Assembly: GCF_900094585.1 (NCBI RefSeq) | Contig: NZ_FMAG01000004.1 | Location: forward strand, 1 to 64,000 | Direction of reading: 5' to 3' | DNA length: 64,000 nucleotides | From: Martinezella multihospitum | GTDB taxonomy: Bacteria; Pseudomonadota; Alphaproteobacteria; Rhizobiales; Rhizobiaceae | In this document: positions 42,250-55,700 of the stretch, one piece after another | Layout: the number at the start of each line of letters is the position of its first letter | Numbering within the stretch: the first letter of the stretch is position 1 | Translations under genes and position numbers: made by a program | The notes under the pieces: model-generated | Database searches by the model: none | Seen by the model: only the letters and a program-made list of their open reading frames with translations | Told to the model about the DNA's origin: nothing

Positions 42250-43461
42250 TCAGAACGACTGCGAGGGCTGTGTGGAAACCTTCAGTTTGCCGCCGTCGAT
42301 CGTATTGATCACCATCTTGCGCTCCACTACACCGGAGGCGGTGAAGCGGAAAAGCCCGGTCGTACCGCGGAAACCGACCTTGTTCGTCAGGTTGGCGGCG
42401 GTGATGGCTTGCGGTCCCTGGGCGCGGATGAGGCCGGAGGCGATCGCCATAGAGTCGTAGCCATAGGAGCCGGAGGTCGTCAGCGGGTGATTGAAATGGC
42501 GCTGATAACGCTCGGCAATGAGCCCGCCGCTCTGCGTGTCGTCCGTCGCGACAAATGCGCCAGCCACAGCCGGCGTCGCATACACCGTTTGCGGCCAGTG
42601 GTTGGTGCCGACTAGCGCTTGACCGGGAATGGTGGCGCTGCGTACGGCACTTGCTGCCATGCCGACTTCCGACGTGTTTCCGAGAATGACCACGATTTCG
42701 GCTGACTGGATCAGCGGCCGGTTCTTGGTCAGGATATCGGCGGCCTGATCGCTTGCGCCGTAACGGCCAAGGCCCATGAACGTGTTGCCGCTATTCCAGA
42801 TAGCGCTGCCCAATCTCGTTGTATCGGATTGAGAAAAATCGGCAGGCACCAGCGCCGAGACCTTCTTGTGACCTCCGGGACCGGCCGCCCTGACACCCTC
42901 GGTCACGCTGTCGATTTCGCCCGAGGCGAGGTTGAAGACGTCTCCGCCCGTCGTAGCGCTCGCGCTCGCAAGATTAAGCAACGGCGGGCGCTGGGCGGGC
43001 GGGATGGCAGCAATGGACGCAGTCTCGGCCGGCGGCAAATAGCTGACGATCAAAGCGGCATTTCGGCCTTTGGCCGCCGTGACCTGTGCGGCAACGCCAG
43101 CAAGACCCGGACCGACATCTTTGACGCGCAGCCGAACTTGATTGTTGCCGAGTTCGCCGACGCCAAGCACTGCCCCGTCGCGTATGTCGCGGGCTGGACC
43201 TTCGTAGAGGCCGGCCGCGCCCTTGCGCAGCAGCAGCGTAATTTCCGTGCCGCTTTCGCCACCATAGGTCTCTTCGATAGCGGTGGACGGCATTTTTATG
43301 TCGTCCTTCTTGCTGTTGTTCTCCAGTCCGACACCGTCCATTTGACAGCTGGCGAGGCCGGCACAGAGGATGAGGGCCGCACCGCGTGCTGGTCGCTGAT
43401 GCAGTCTGCGCGGTAGCCGCTCGGTCAAAAAGTCCAACGAAAGGCTGATCGCAAACGGCAC
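42250..43461 (-). CDS. Lipoprotein with periplasmic binding protein fold
   Basis: 403 residues. The N-terminus has a long positively charged start, then ALILCAGLASCQMDG, a lipobox (LASC) that would anchor it in a membrane. The rest looks like a type 1 periplasmic binding protein (Peripla_BP_6 / LpoA-related): ITLLLRKGAAGLYEGPARDI, DGAVLG, IVSYLPPAETASIA, VSALVPADFSQSD, PLIQSAEIVVILGN and YGYDSMAIASGLI. Such lipoproteins can act in peptidoglycan synthesis or sensing. It is divergent from the adhesin gene and lies next to lapG. Its role in the adhesion locus is unknown; it could be an unrelated neighbour. Confidence 0.75.
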   Translation of the reverse strand: MPFAISLSLDFLTERLPRRLHQRPARGAALILCAGLASCQMDGVGLENNSKKDDIKMPSTAIEETYGGESGTEITLLLRKGAAGLYEGPARDIRDGAVLGVGELGNNQVRLRVKDVGPGLAGVAAQVTAAKGRNAALIVSYLPPAETASIAAIPPAQRPPLLNLASASATTGGDVFNLASGEIDSVTEGVRAAGPGGHKKVSALVPADFSQSDTTRLGSAIWNSGNTFMGLGRYGASDQAADILTKNRPLIQSAEIVVILGNTSEVGMAASAVRSATIPGQALVGTNHWPQTVYATPAVAGAFVATDDTQSGGLIAERYQRHFNHPLTTSGSYGYDSMAIASGLIRAQGPQAITAANLTNKVGFRGTTGLFRFTASGVVERKMVINTIDGGKLKVSTQPSQSF

Positions 43462-43702
43462 AACTACTCCCCCGATTCTCTATGGCAGGCCGCAACAGCC
43501 TATCGGGCCGCATTTGCACACCGCGGCCGACGTAAAGTCAAGCGGTATACTTAACGACTTGTTCTTTGGTTGAGTTAACCATCGGTAAAATAATTCTGCG
43601 ATGCTGCATAACCGGCTATATCGGCGAGGTTAATGAAGTATTGCAATCGGCCCGCTCCCGTAATTGATTGCAGCAAATTACGAGACACCGGGAGCCAGAC
43701 CC
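43462..43702. promoter_or_regulatory. Divergent region between the lipoprotein and adhesin genes
   Basis: About 240 bases, AT-richer than the genes. It contains the dyad GGTT-GAGTT-AACC. The adhesin ATG has GGGAG eight to ten bases upstream. No clear -35/-10 pair was identified by eye. Confidence 0.35.
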
Positions 43703-46700
43703 ATGGAAGACTTGCGCATTTCGACCGTAGACCACGAAGCTGCTTCGCATGATTTCACTTCAAGCGGCCGGGACGAGGGCATTGCAGCCGATATCAGCGC
43801 CGATCATTCGCTGCCGTTGTCGCAGAATGCTGATGTTGCTGCATTCGAGGTGGCACAAGCCGAAGAGCAACAGGCGAATGGCAAGACGGGACGCCTTGCC
43901 GCCAATGAGCCGCAAAACACTGGCGCTCGTCAGCCGATCCAGATCGTGCCCGACAATGGCAATATCGTCCATCTGCCGCCGAACACCTCCATCGACGACA
44001 TCCACGTCGAGGGGCGTAATCTTGTTCTCATCCAGGCCGACGGTACGCGCATCGTCATTATCAACGGAGCGCTGCACGTTCCAACCTTCCTGATCGGTGA
44101 AGTCACGCTGCCGCAGCAGGCCGTCGTTGCCGCGCTGCAGCAGCAGGGCATCAACGTCGCCGAAGGTCCCGATGGTTCGGTTCATGCCGGCAACAGCACG
44201 GATTCCGGCCACCAGTTCACGGACAGTCAGGCTGGGAATCCCCGCACGCCGCTAAATCTGCTTGGCCTTCTCGGTCCTGGCGACATAATCGGCGGAGGCA
44301 GCGGCAGCGATCTCTCCGGCACCCAGACCCGTGTTCCCTTCATCGATCCGCAGGCGACTGAAACGGCCTCGTTGGTCGAGCGCGGCAGCAGCACCGGCGC
44401 CTTCCTTACCTCAAGCAGCACCGGCCGCTTCGGCTTCGGCGGCAACAATGCCTCGATCACCACTGTCACGCTGGTTGGCGAGGCAGAAATCACTAGCAGC
44501 GGCACACAGCAGCTGTCGGGCCTGACCTCCGCCGGTGTTGCGGTTGTTGTCACCCAGAACGGCCAGACCGTCACCGGCGTCGCCAATGGCGTCACGGTCT
44601 TCACGCTGGTATTCAACGCCTCGACCGGCGAGTACACCTTCACCCAGCTGGCTGCCCTCGACCATCCACGCGGTGCCAATTCGGCCAGCGATGTGCTTGA
44701 ACTGCAATTTCGCTACACGGTCTCCGACACGAGCGGCCACACAGTTTCGGCTGTCGCGAACGTCGACATCACGGACAGCGTACCGGTTGCGGCCGTCGGT
44801 ACGGCGGGCTCGGTCACCGAGGCGGCGCTGGCTGCCGGCAACGCAGCCCTGACCCATGATACCGGCGCCGCGACGGCCACCGGCTCGCTCAATATCTCCT
44901 GGGGCGCTGACAGCGCAAACACCGATAAGGGCGGTCTCGGCGATCGCTCGGTCGCCTTTACCAATGCCACGGTTGCGGCGACGGGTGAAGACAATGGTGC
45001 ACTGACCTCGCATGGCCTGGCCGTGCACACGGCAATTTTGGCCAATGGTACGCTGGTTGGTTACACCGGTGAGGCGGCTCCGACGGCAACCTCCGCATCC
45101 AACGTCGTCTTCTACGCCACGGTCTCCGACACCGACAATGGTCACTATAACTTCACGTTGGTCCAGTCGCTCGATGATGCTAAGGGTTCCGACGCGATCA
45201 CCCTGACCTTCGGCTATACGGCCACCGATTCCGATGGCGATACGGCCACGAACAGCTTCACCGTCACGGTCGCCGACGACAAGCCCGTCGCCTCGACCGG
45301 CGATGTGGGCTCGGTCACCGAAGGTGCACTGGCAAGCGGCAATGAGAACCCGCATGTCGAAACCGATGCAACGACCACCGGCTCGCTCAACATCTCCTGG
45401 GGTGCTGATAACGCCAACACGGACAAGGGTGGCGCCGGCGACCGCTCCGTTGCCTTCACCGATGCCACGGTTGCGGTGACGGGTGAGGACAATGGCGCGC
45501 TGAGCTCACACGGTCTTGCCGTTCACACGGCACTGCTCGCCGACGGCACTTTGGTTGGCTACACCGGTGAGGTCGCTCCGACGGCAACTTCGGCATCCAA
45601 TATCGTCTTCTATGCGACGGTCTCCGACACCGACAATGGCCATTATAACTTTACGCTGGTCCAGTCGCTTGACGATGCAAAGGGCTCTGATGCCATCACG
45701 CTGACCTTTGGCTACACGGCTACCGATTCCGATGGCGATACCGCCACGAACAGCTTCACCATCACTGTCGCCGATGACAAGCCTGTCGCGGCAACCGGTG
45801 ATGCCGGCTCCGTCACTGAAGGTGCTTTGGCAAGCGGCAATGAGAACCCGCATGTCGAGAGTGATGCGACCGCCACCGGCTCGCTCAACATCTCCTGGGG
45901 TGCTGATAACGCCAACACCGACAAGGGCGGGGCGGGCGATCGGTCGGTTGCCTTTACCGATGCTACCGTCACGACGCAAGGCCAGGATGGTGAGGCGCTG
46001 AGCTCGCACGGCCTCGCCGTGCACACGGCGATTTTGGCCAATGGTACGCTGGTGGGTTATACCGGTGAGGCGGTTCCGACGGCAACCTCCGCATCGAACA
46101 TCGTCTTCTATGCAACGGTCTCGGACACCGACAATGGCCATTATAATTTCACCCTGGTTCAGTCGCTCGATGATGCCAAGGGTTCCGATGCGATCACGCT
46201 GACTTTCGGCTATACGGCAACGGACTCTGACGGCGATACGGCCACGAACAGCTTCACCGTCACCGTTGCCGACGACAAGCCTGTCGCCGCCCTCGGCGAT
46301 GCCGGCTCCGTCACTGAAGGTGCTTTGGCAAGTGGCAACGAGAACCCTCATGTCGTAACCGACGCGACCGCCACCGGCTCGCTCAACATCTCCTGGGGTG
46401 CCGACAATGCCAACACCGACCAGGGCGGAGCCGGCGACCGGTCTGTCGCCTTCACCAACGCCACCGTCGCGACCCAGGGCCAGGATGGCGAGGCACTGAG
46501 CTCGCATGGCCTCGCCGTTCATACGGTGCTGCTGGCCGATGGCACGCTGGTGGGTTACACCGGCGAGACTGCTCCGACGGCGGTTGCGGATGCCAAGGGC
46601 GCGGTTGGCTCGAACATCGTCTTTTACGCAACGGTCTCGGATACTGACACCGGCCACTACAACTTCACGCTTGTCCAGTCGCTCGACGATGCCAAGGGTT

Positions 46701-49700
46701 CCGATGCGATCACGCTGACCTTCGGCTATACGGCAACGGACTCTGACGGTGATACCGCCACGAGCAGCTTCACCGTCACCGTTGCCGACGACAAGCCTGT
46801 CGCCTCGACCGGCGATGCAGGCTCGGTCACCGAAGGTGCGCTGGCAAGCGGCAACGAGAATCCGCACGTCGCAAGCGATGCGAGTGCTTCCGGTTCACTG
46901 AACATCTCCTGGGGTGCCGACAACGCCAACACCGACCAGGGCGGAGTGGGTGATCGGTCTGTCGCCTTTACCAATGCCACGGTGACGACCCAGGGTCAGG
47001 ACGGCGAAGCACTGAGCTCGCATGGTCTTGCTGTGCATATGGCGTTGCTCGCTGACGGCACTCTGGTCGGGTACACCGGCGAGACCGCTCCGACGGCAAC
47101 TTCCGCATCCAACGTCGTCTTCTATGCGACGGTCTCCGATACCGACAACGGTCACTATAACTTCACGCTTGTCCAGTCGCTGGATGATGCCAAGGGTTCT
47201 GACACCGTTACGCTGACCTTCAGCTATACGGCAACGGACTCTGACGGCGATACGGCCACGAACAGCTTCACCATCACGGTCGCTGACGACAAGCCTGTCG
47301 CCTCGACCGGCGATGCGGGCTCGGTCACCGAAGGTGCACTGGCAAGCGGCAACGAAAACCCGCATGTCGAAACCGATGCCATCGCCACCGGCTCGCTCAA
47401 CATCTCCTGGGGTGCCGATAACGCCAACACCGACAAGGGTGGCGCCGGCGATCGCTCGGTTGCCTTCACGGATGCCACGGTCACAACACAGGGCCAGGAT
47501 GGCGAGGCACTGAGCTCGCATGGTCTTGCAGTTCATACGGCGCTGCTTGCTGACGGTACGCTGGTCGGTTACACCGGTAATGTTGCTCCGACGGCTGTCG
47601 CAGATGCGAAGGGTGTGATCGGTTCGAATATCGTCTTCTATGCGACGGTTTCCGACACCGACAACGGTCATTATAACTTCACGCTGGTTCAGTCGTTCGA
47701 CGACGCCAAGGGCTCGGACGCCATCACGCTGACCTTCGGTTACACGGCCACGGATTCCGATGGCGATACCGCCACGAACAGCTTCACCGTCACTGTTGTC
47801 GACGACAAGCCTGTCGCCAGCGACGTCACGGTCGGCACAGGTAGCCTTTACGACACGACATCGACCGAGCAGACGCCGCTCCGCCCACTCGTCGAGTCGA
47901 GCGAGGGGTCAACCCCGTCGGAAGGTGCCACCGACAGCGTCAGCGGCGGATCGGGCAGCCTGTTCGCTGCCGGTGCTGACGGCTTCCAACAAATCAGCTT
48001 CACGGATCCGACCGGCCTAAAGGGCATCTATATTGATGCTAACGGAGTCGCTCACAAGGAAGGCCTGTCCTATAGCACAACGACGGACAATCTGGGCAAC
48101 ACCATCTACACCGCAACCGGCAAGGAATCGGGCCAGATTCTCTTCACTCTGAGCGTCGGTGCCGACGGCAGCTATACCTACGTGCAATCCGGCGCGTTCG
48201 CCGATGCCAAGGGCTCCGACAACGAGAATTTCAAGATCTCCTTTGAAGTCACCGACGGCGATGGCGACAAGGCGATAGGCTCGCTGACGCTCAACGTCGC
48301 CGACAGTCTTCCGGTCGCCAACAACGTGACGGTCGACTCGGGCAGCCTCCATGACACCACGTCGACGCCGTCAGAGACGAATCCATCTCCCGTCCGCCTG
48401 CTTGTCGAGCAGCCGAGCGAAGGCTCGACACCGTCGGATGGCGCCAAGAGCGGCTCCGTCAGCGGCGCAGTGGGCAGCCTGTTTACGACCGGCGCCGATG
48501 GCTTCGCGCGACTGACCTTCACCAATCCAACCGGTCTCAAGGCCATCAACATTGATGAAAACGGTGTCGCTCACAAGGAAGGTCTATCCTACAGCACCTC
48601 GAGGGACGCCTCCGGCGACACGATCTACACCGCGACCGGCAGGGATTCCGGCCACGTCATCTTCACGCTGACAGTCCACGCCGATGGCAGCTATACCTAT
48701 GTGCAGTCCGGCGCGTTTGCCGATGCCAAGGGCTCTGACAATGAGAACTTCAAGATCGGCTTCGAGGTGACCGACGGTGACGGCGACAAGTCGACGGGCT
48801 CGCTGACGCTCAATGTCGCCGACAGCCTTGCGACCGCAAGCACCGTCACAGCCGAGCATCTCCTCAACGACGATATGTTCACGGGCGGCAACCCCGACAA
48901 GACCGATGAATATAACAGCGTCAGCGGCGCATCGGGCAGTCTGTTCAACACGGGCGCGGATGGCTTCAAGAAGGTCGCGATTGCTCATTCGGATCTGCCG
49001 ACGCTGACCACGATCTACACCGATGCGGATGGCGTTGCGCATCAGGAAGCCGTGAGCTGGAGCAAGGCGCAGATCACTGATGGCAGCACCACCTGGGTTG
49101 CGAGCAGCGCACATCATGAGACCGTCGCCACCTTGATCATCAATGCCGATGGTTCCTACACGTTCTCGACCGGTGCGCCGCTTGCGCATCCGACCGCGCA
49201 AGCCGATGAAGAGACCTTGTCCCTGACCTTCAATTTCACCGTCACCGATGGCGACGGCGACAAGGCAACGGGCTCGCTGACGGTTGGCGTTAAGGATGAC
49301 GTGCCGATCGCTCACACGGTTGACAATACTGCCTCATCGGTCAACGACGATGCGCAGACCGGCGGCAACCTGGACGGCAACGGCGCCGACACGAACAGCG
49401 TCTCGGGCGCTGCCGGCGCCCTGTTCAGCGCTGGCGCCGACGGTTTTTCCAGCGTCTCGATCGACCAGTCCAGCCTGCCGGCATTGAAGACGATCTATGT
49501 CGATGCCAATGGTTTCGCGCAGCAGGAAGACGTGACCTGGGGCAAGCCGACGGTTTCCGGAGGTGCGACGACTTGGGTTGCCTACAGCGCCAATCACGAG
49601 ACCGTCGCCACGCTGACCATCAATGCAGACGGCTCCTATAGCTTCAGCACCAGTGCGCCGCTCGTGCATCCGACCACCGGAACGACGGAAGAAAGCTTGC

Positions 49701-52700
49701 CGCTGACCTTCACCTTCATGGTGACGGACGGCGACAACGACACGTCGACCGGCTCGCTGACCCTGCATGTTACGGACGATGTGCCGCTGGCAAGCACCGT
49801 CACCGTCACCAGCGTGACGTTGAACGACGATGCCCTGAAGGGCGGAAACCCGGACACGGTCGGTGTCGCCGCCACCGATAGCGTCAGTGGCACGAGCGGC
49901 ACGCTCTTTACGGGCGGCGCGGACGGAGTTCATCAGGTAACGCTCGGAGCGACCACGGATTTCAGCGCTATCTATACCGGCAAGGACGGCTTTGCCCATG
50001 TCGAGTCGGTCGTCTGGGGCAGCCCGACGACGGCGGCGGGCGGCGAGACGATCTGGATCGCAACAGGCAAGGACAGCGGCCAGACGGTCGCGACGCTGAC
50101 GATCGGCGCTGACGGTTCCTACAGCTTCACGCTGAGTGCGCCGGTCGCTCACGGCGCAAGCCAGACTGCGGAAAATACGCAGGATCTGACCTTCAACTTC
50201 ACTGTTACCGATGGCGACAGCGATACGGCCAGCGGCGCGCTCACGGTCACCGTCAAGGACGACGCACCGATCGCCTATAAGGTTGATGTCACCTCGACGC
50301 CACTTAACGACGACGCACAGGCACATGGCAACCTCGACGGCGGCACCGCGGACGTCAACACGATCAACGGCAATGCAGGAGCCCTGTTCTCCGCTGGCGC
50401 CGATGGCGTCAAGAGCGTGTCGATGGACAGCCTCCCGACGCTGAAGGCGATCTATCTCGACAGCCACGGCATCGGTCATCAGGAGGCCGTCACCTGGACG
50501 TCGTCTGCGGCAAACGGTGTGACGACTTGGACGGCAACTGGCGCTTCCAGCCATGCCACCATCGCAGTTCTGACGATCGGTGCCGACGGGTCCTACAGCT
50601 TCACCGCGGATGCGCCGCTCGTTCATTCGACCTCGTCGACCACCGAAGATAGCCTGACGCTGAATTTCAGCTTCACCATCACGGACGGCGACGGCGATGC
50701 GGCGAAGGGTTCGCTGGCGATCGCCATCACCGACGACGTCCCGGTTGCTTCCGGCACGACCGTTGCGGTCAGGGCTGATGAAGGCGACATCCACAATCTC
50801 CTGTCGCATGGCAACAGCCCGCTCGATGGTACGCATGACGGATCGTCCTCGCAGCCGGCACTGTTTGGCCTCGGCTTCGCGGCGACGGTATCCGGCTCGC
50901 TAGCCTCCACCGTCTCCTTCGGTGCTGACGGCGCAGCGGTTGGCGGCGGCTTCAGCTTCACGGCCAATGCGACATCGACGCTTACCGCTCTGCATCTGAC
51001 TTCGGGTGGCGAAGCGCTGTCCTATGCCGTCGTCAACAACGTGATCATCGGCTATGTCGATAACGACCACCACAGCGGCTACAATCCGCTTCTCGACCGT
51101 CCAGTCCTGTCATTGTCGCTATCTGGCGGCGGCAATTTCACCTTTCAGCAATACGATCAGCTCGACAATGTTGCCGGTCCTGGCAACGATCTGCGTTCGG
51201 GCAATGGCTCGATCTCGGCCATCGACTTCGGCTCGGTCATTCAGGCGACTGACGGTGACGGCGACCGCGTGACACTGACCGGTGCTTTGAAAGTCACGAT
51301 CGTCGATGACACGCCGAGGGTCGATCTGGCCCTCACGGGCTCGATCACGATCGATGAGAGCGGCAGCGGCGACAACGACGTCAGCGCCAGCAATGCGGTC
51401 AAGAGCCTGTTTGCCGGCATCACCGGCGGCACCGATCCCTATATGTCGACGGTCTACGCTCAGCACAACGTCGTTTCGCCGTCGATCTCCATGGGCGCCG
51501 ACGATGCGTCGGGTACGACGAGCAGCCTGACGCTTCATATCGACAATGCCGACTCCGGCTTGAAGACGACTGCTGGTCAGCCGATCACGCTCTCGCAGCT
51601 CGCGGACGGCACGGTTGTCGGCAAGATCGGCGACGGCGAAATCGCCTTTGCGATCCGCCTTGACAATAGCGGCAAGGTTAGCATCGCCCAGTACATGTCG
51701 CTCGCCAACCCGAACACGTCTAAGTCGGACGGGGACATGGTCGATCTTACCGGCAAGCTCTCGGCGGTGCTGAGCGCGACAGATAGCGACGGCGACACTG
51801 TCGCCAAGTCTGTTTCCATCGGCAGCAGCATTCGTTTCGATGATGACGGCCCGTCGATTGGCGGTACAGTCTCGACGAAGACGCTCGCCGAGCATGATCT
51901 TGTGACGAATTCGGGCTCGCTGTCGCCTTCAGGCATCAGCACTGGCGCGATCGCGCTTAATCTCGCCTTCGGCGCAGACGGCCCGGCCGCCCATGCCGTT
52001 ACCTTCGTGGCACATTCGAACGGCAGCTATTTCACCGCAAGCTACGGTAACAACCAGACGCTTGACGCGACCAAGCTCAGCTCCGGCGGCCATGCGTTGT
52101 CCTACTCGGTCAGCAGTGACGGTATGACGCTGATCGCCTATACGGGCAGCAACGCTGCCGACCAGTCGAGCTGGGTCTTCAAGGTTGCCCTGTCTCAGGA
52201 CAGCGGCCACGCCACCGGCGCCTACGACTTCACGCTTTACAAGTCGTTCGACGACGTCAACGATCAAACCAACCTCTCGGATATTAAGCTAACTTTCCAG
52301 GTTGCTGGACATGACGGCGACGGCGACACCACGACCGGCACGCAGAGCTTCTCCGTCGATGTGATCGATGATGTGCCGACGCTGGCTGATCATGCCTCGG
52401 TTTCCGCGACCGTCTCGGAAACGGCGATTAATGCTCCCGCAGTGACGACGGCATCTTACACGGTCGATTTCGACACGGTGAACCCTGCGGCTGCCAAACT
52501 GACGGTCAGCGAGGGCAGTGTCAGCGACGGCCATGTGGAATCGTCGTCCAAGGGGGGCGATATCGTGCTCGTGTCCAATACGGGAACGACCTTTGTCCTC
52601 ACCCAGATGGATATAGGTGTGTTTGACCACAAAGGTGCGTCGTCCAAGACGGTCACGATCATCGGCACCGATGCCAATGGCAACACCTATTCAGTGACGA

Positions 52701-55700
52701 CTACCGGTACGACCTTCTCTGCCGCCGGCACCGCCCTCGAAGGCAAACAACTGACGTCGCTCGAGATCGATCCGCATGACAATTCGCTGACGATCACGCT
52801 CGACAACATTCATGTTATCGACACGACGACGACGCCCACCAATGCCCCCGCTGAGACAATGCTGGATCTGACCTCGCTGGTTCACGCTGGCGCCGATAGC
52901 CCCCTGACCTGGTCGGTGAACGCCATCACCACTGGAACGTCGTCCGGCAGCCTGACGGGCGGTACCGGATTGACCTACAACGGCGCGGCCATCACGCTTG
53001 CCAGCGCGGATGGGCACACGATCACCGGCTCGGCCGGAGGCGTCACGGTCTTCACGTTGACCGTCGATCCTGCGACCGGTCACGCCACATTCGATCTCTA
53101 CCATCCGATCGACGGCGGCAAGACGCTGCCGCTCGACTTCTCGAAATATCTGACAGCGACGGATTTCGACGGCGATTCCGTCACCTTGAGCGGCGGTTCC
53201 GCAACCATTGTCGTTCAGTCGGCGACGGACAGCCTTCCGACAATCTCTTCGGCGAGCCTGGTGTCAAGTGTCAGCGAAAGCGGCTTGCCAGGTGGCACGG
53301 GGACAGCCGGCGTCGCCAACGTCCATTCCGGCAGCATCGCGATCACCGCAGGCGATGCGCCCTCGATCGTGACGATCAATGGCCATACGTTCAACGTCGG
53401 CACCGCTATCGCCAACGGCGATACCAATGCCACCATTCAGGGCGCCCACGGAACGCTGCATATCCTCAGCGTCACTACGACGGCTATCAACTATACTTAT
53501 ACGCTGACCGGCGCGACGAGCGGCGCTGGCAATCATGACGACTTCTCCATTAAAATCAGCGATGCGCCGATTGATGGTGAAAGCCAGACAGCAACACTGA
53601 CCTTCAACATCAGTGACGACAAGCCGATCGCCAGCACCCTTTCGCTGGGATCGATGTATGAGAACGACAGCAGCAGGATCTTCACGCTTTCTACCGGAAC
53701 CATCGCCTTTGGTGCTGACGGAGCGGCCCAGAGCGGTGCGATCCATGTCGACAGCGTCAGTGCCGGCGGCCCTCTCGCGGGAACGACGCTGAGCACTTCC
53801 ATCGTCACGATTGACGCCGGTCATGTGACCGTCACTCCAGGTGGCGTGTTCGACACTCTGCCGCTCGGCAAGTCCTCGGTCCTGTCGGTCGGCTATACGG
53901 TCACCGACGGGGATGGCAGCAAATCCAGCGGCACTTTCAACATTACCGTCTATGGCGTAAACCATGCGCCGACCACGGCGGATGGAAGCGTCTCTACCAG
54001 TGAAGATGCGGACTATTACTTCAAGTCGACGGATTTCGCCTTCAGCGACAGCGTCGACGGCAATAAGCTGAGCTACGTCACCATCAACAGCCTGCCGACC
54101 GATGGAGCGCTCTATCTCGGCTCGACACAAGTCACGGTCGGTCAGCATATCGCGGCGAGCGACCTTGCAACGCTCCGCTTTACGCCTTCGTCGGAGTTTG
54201 CCGGTTCGACAGAAACCGGGAGCTTCAGCTTCACTGTGCAGGATGATGGCGGCACTGCCAACGGTGGCGCGAATACGTCAACCGCCCATATGATGACGAT
54301 CAACGTCACGGCCGTCGACGACGGCAAGGCCACGATCTCGATCGACGATCAGACCACGCATACAGGCAAGGCGATCGTCGCGGGCGACACGCTGAACGCA
54401 GCTATTGTGGCAGACGACCCGGATCACGGGCAGTCGGGCCTGACCTATGCGTGGAGCTGGGCGGACGACAGCTCGCATACCGTTCTTGGAACTGCATCGT
54501 CCTACACAGTGACGAGTGCCGATGTCGGGCATTCGCTGATCTTGACGGTGAGCTATACGGATGGTCAGGTCTTCAACGATGCCGTGACGCAGACAACCTC
54601 CACCGTCATCGCGCCGGTCGTCTTTGCTCCGACGATCGATACCACGCCGCTGTCGGAGGCCTATCTTGCGACCGGCTCCAATCCGCAGCCCGGTCAATTG
54701 ACGGCCGCGGGGAGCATCGTCCTTGGGACATTCGACAATCCGCATATTACCAGCGTCACAGGCGCCGACAACAATGCCGTAACAGTCGATCAAACCGCCC
54801 CAGACAGCCAGACGACAACGATCCATGGCTCCTATGGTGATCTCATAATCGACGCGAATGGCGCATATACATACACGCTCACTCATCCGGGCTTGAATGT
54901 ATCGGGAGATATGGATCAGTTCACCTACACGGTGACCGATATGAACGGCAGGACAAGTCAATCGACTCTGACGTTCAACATTGCCGATGATGCGCCTGAG
55001 TTGACCGGTGCAGGGATCTCCGCAACCGTTTCCGACGATGGCGTGGTGACGGCCGGTTCGCATTCCGCAGCGATGACGGCGGACCTGACTTCGCTGGTAA
55101 TTCCCGGTGCCGACAGTCCATTGGCGTGGTCGCTGAATGCTGTGGCAGCCGGTACTTCTTCCAGTATCCTGACAGGCGGCACCGCGTTGACCTACAACGG
55201 TGTAGCCATCACGCTCGCAAGTACGGACGGGCATACGATTGTCGGCTCGGCGGGCGGCGATACGGTCTTCACGCTGACTGTCGATGGCGCCGGCCACGCT
55301 TCCTTTGTGCTGAACCAAACGTTCGACGGTGCCAAGGACCAGACACTCGACTTCTCGCAATATGTGAAGGCGACGGATGGTGACGGTGACTCCGTGACCT
55401 TGGGTACAGGTGCGTTCACCGTCGATGTCGACCACGCCAATCACGCGGCCGTGATCACCGGGGTCGATACCGGCACCGTCACGGAAGATTTGAATGTTGT
55501 CGCCGGCTATCTGCAGACAAGCGGCCAGTTGATCATCAACGATGCCGATCGGGGGGAAAGCAAGTTCCAGGCAACGACCATAAACGCGGATGGCACGCAT
55601 CTCGGCACACTGACGATCGATGCGGACGGCAACTGGAGCTATAAGGTCGATGACAGCCTGTCGGCCGTTCAGGGCCTGGGTGCGAACCAGACCAAAACCG

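Noticed and set aside
44810..47818. Possible CRISPR-like array
   Set aside because: The units are about 500 bases, coding and tandem without unique spacers, so they are protein repeats.
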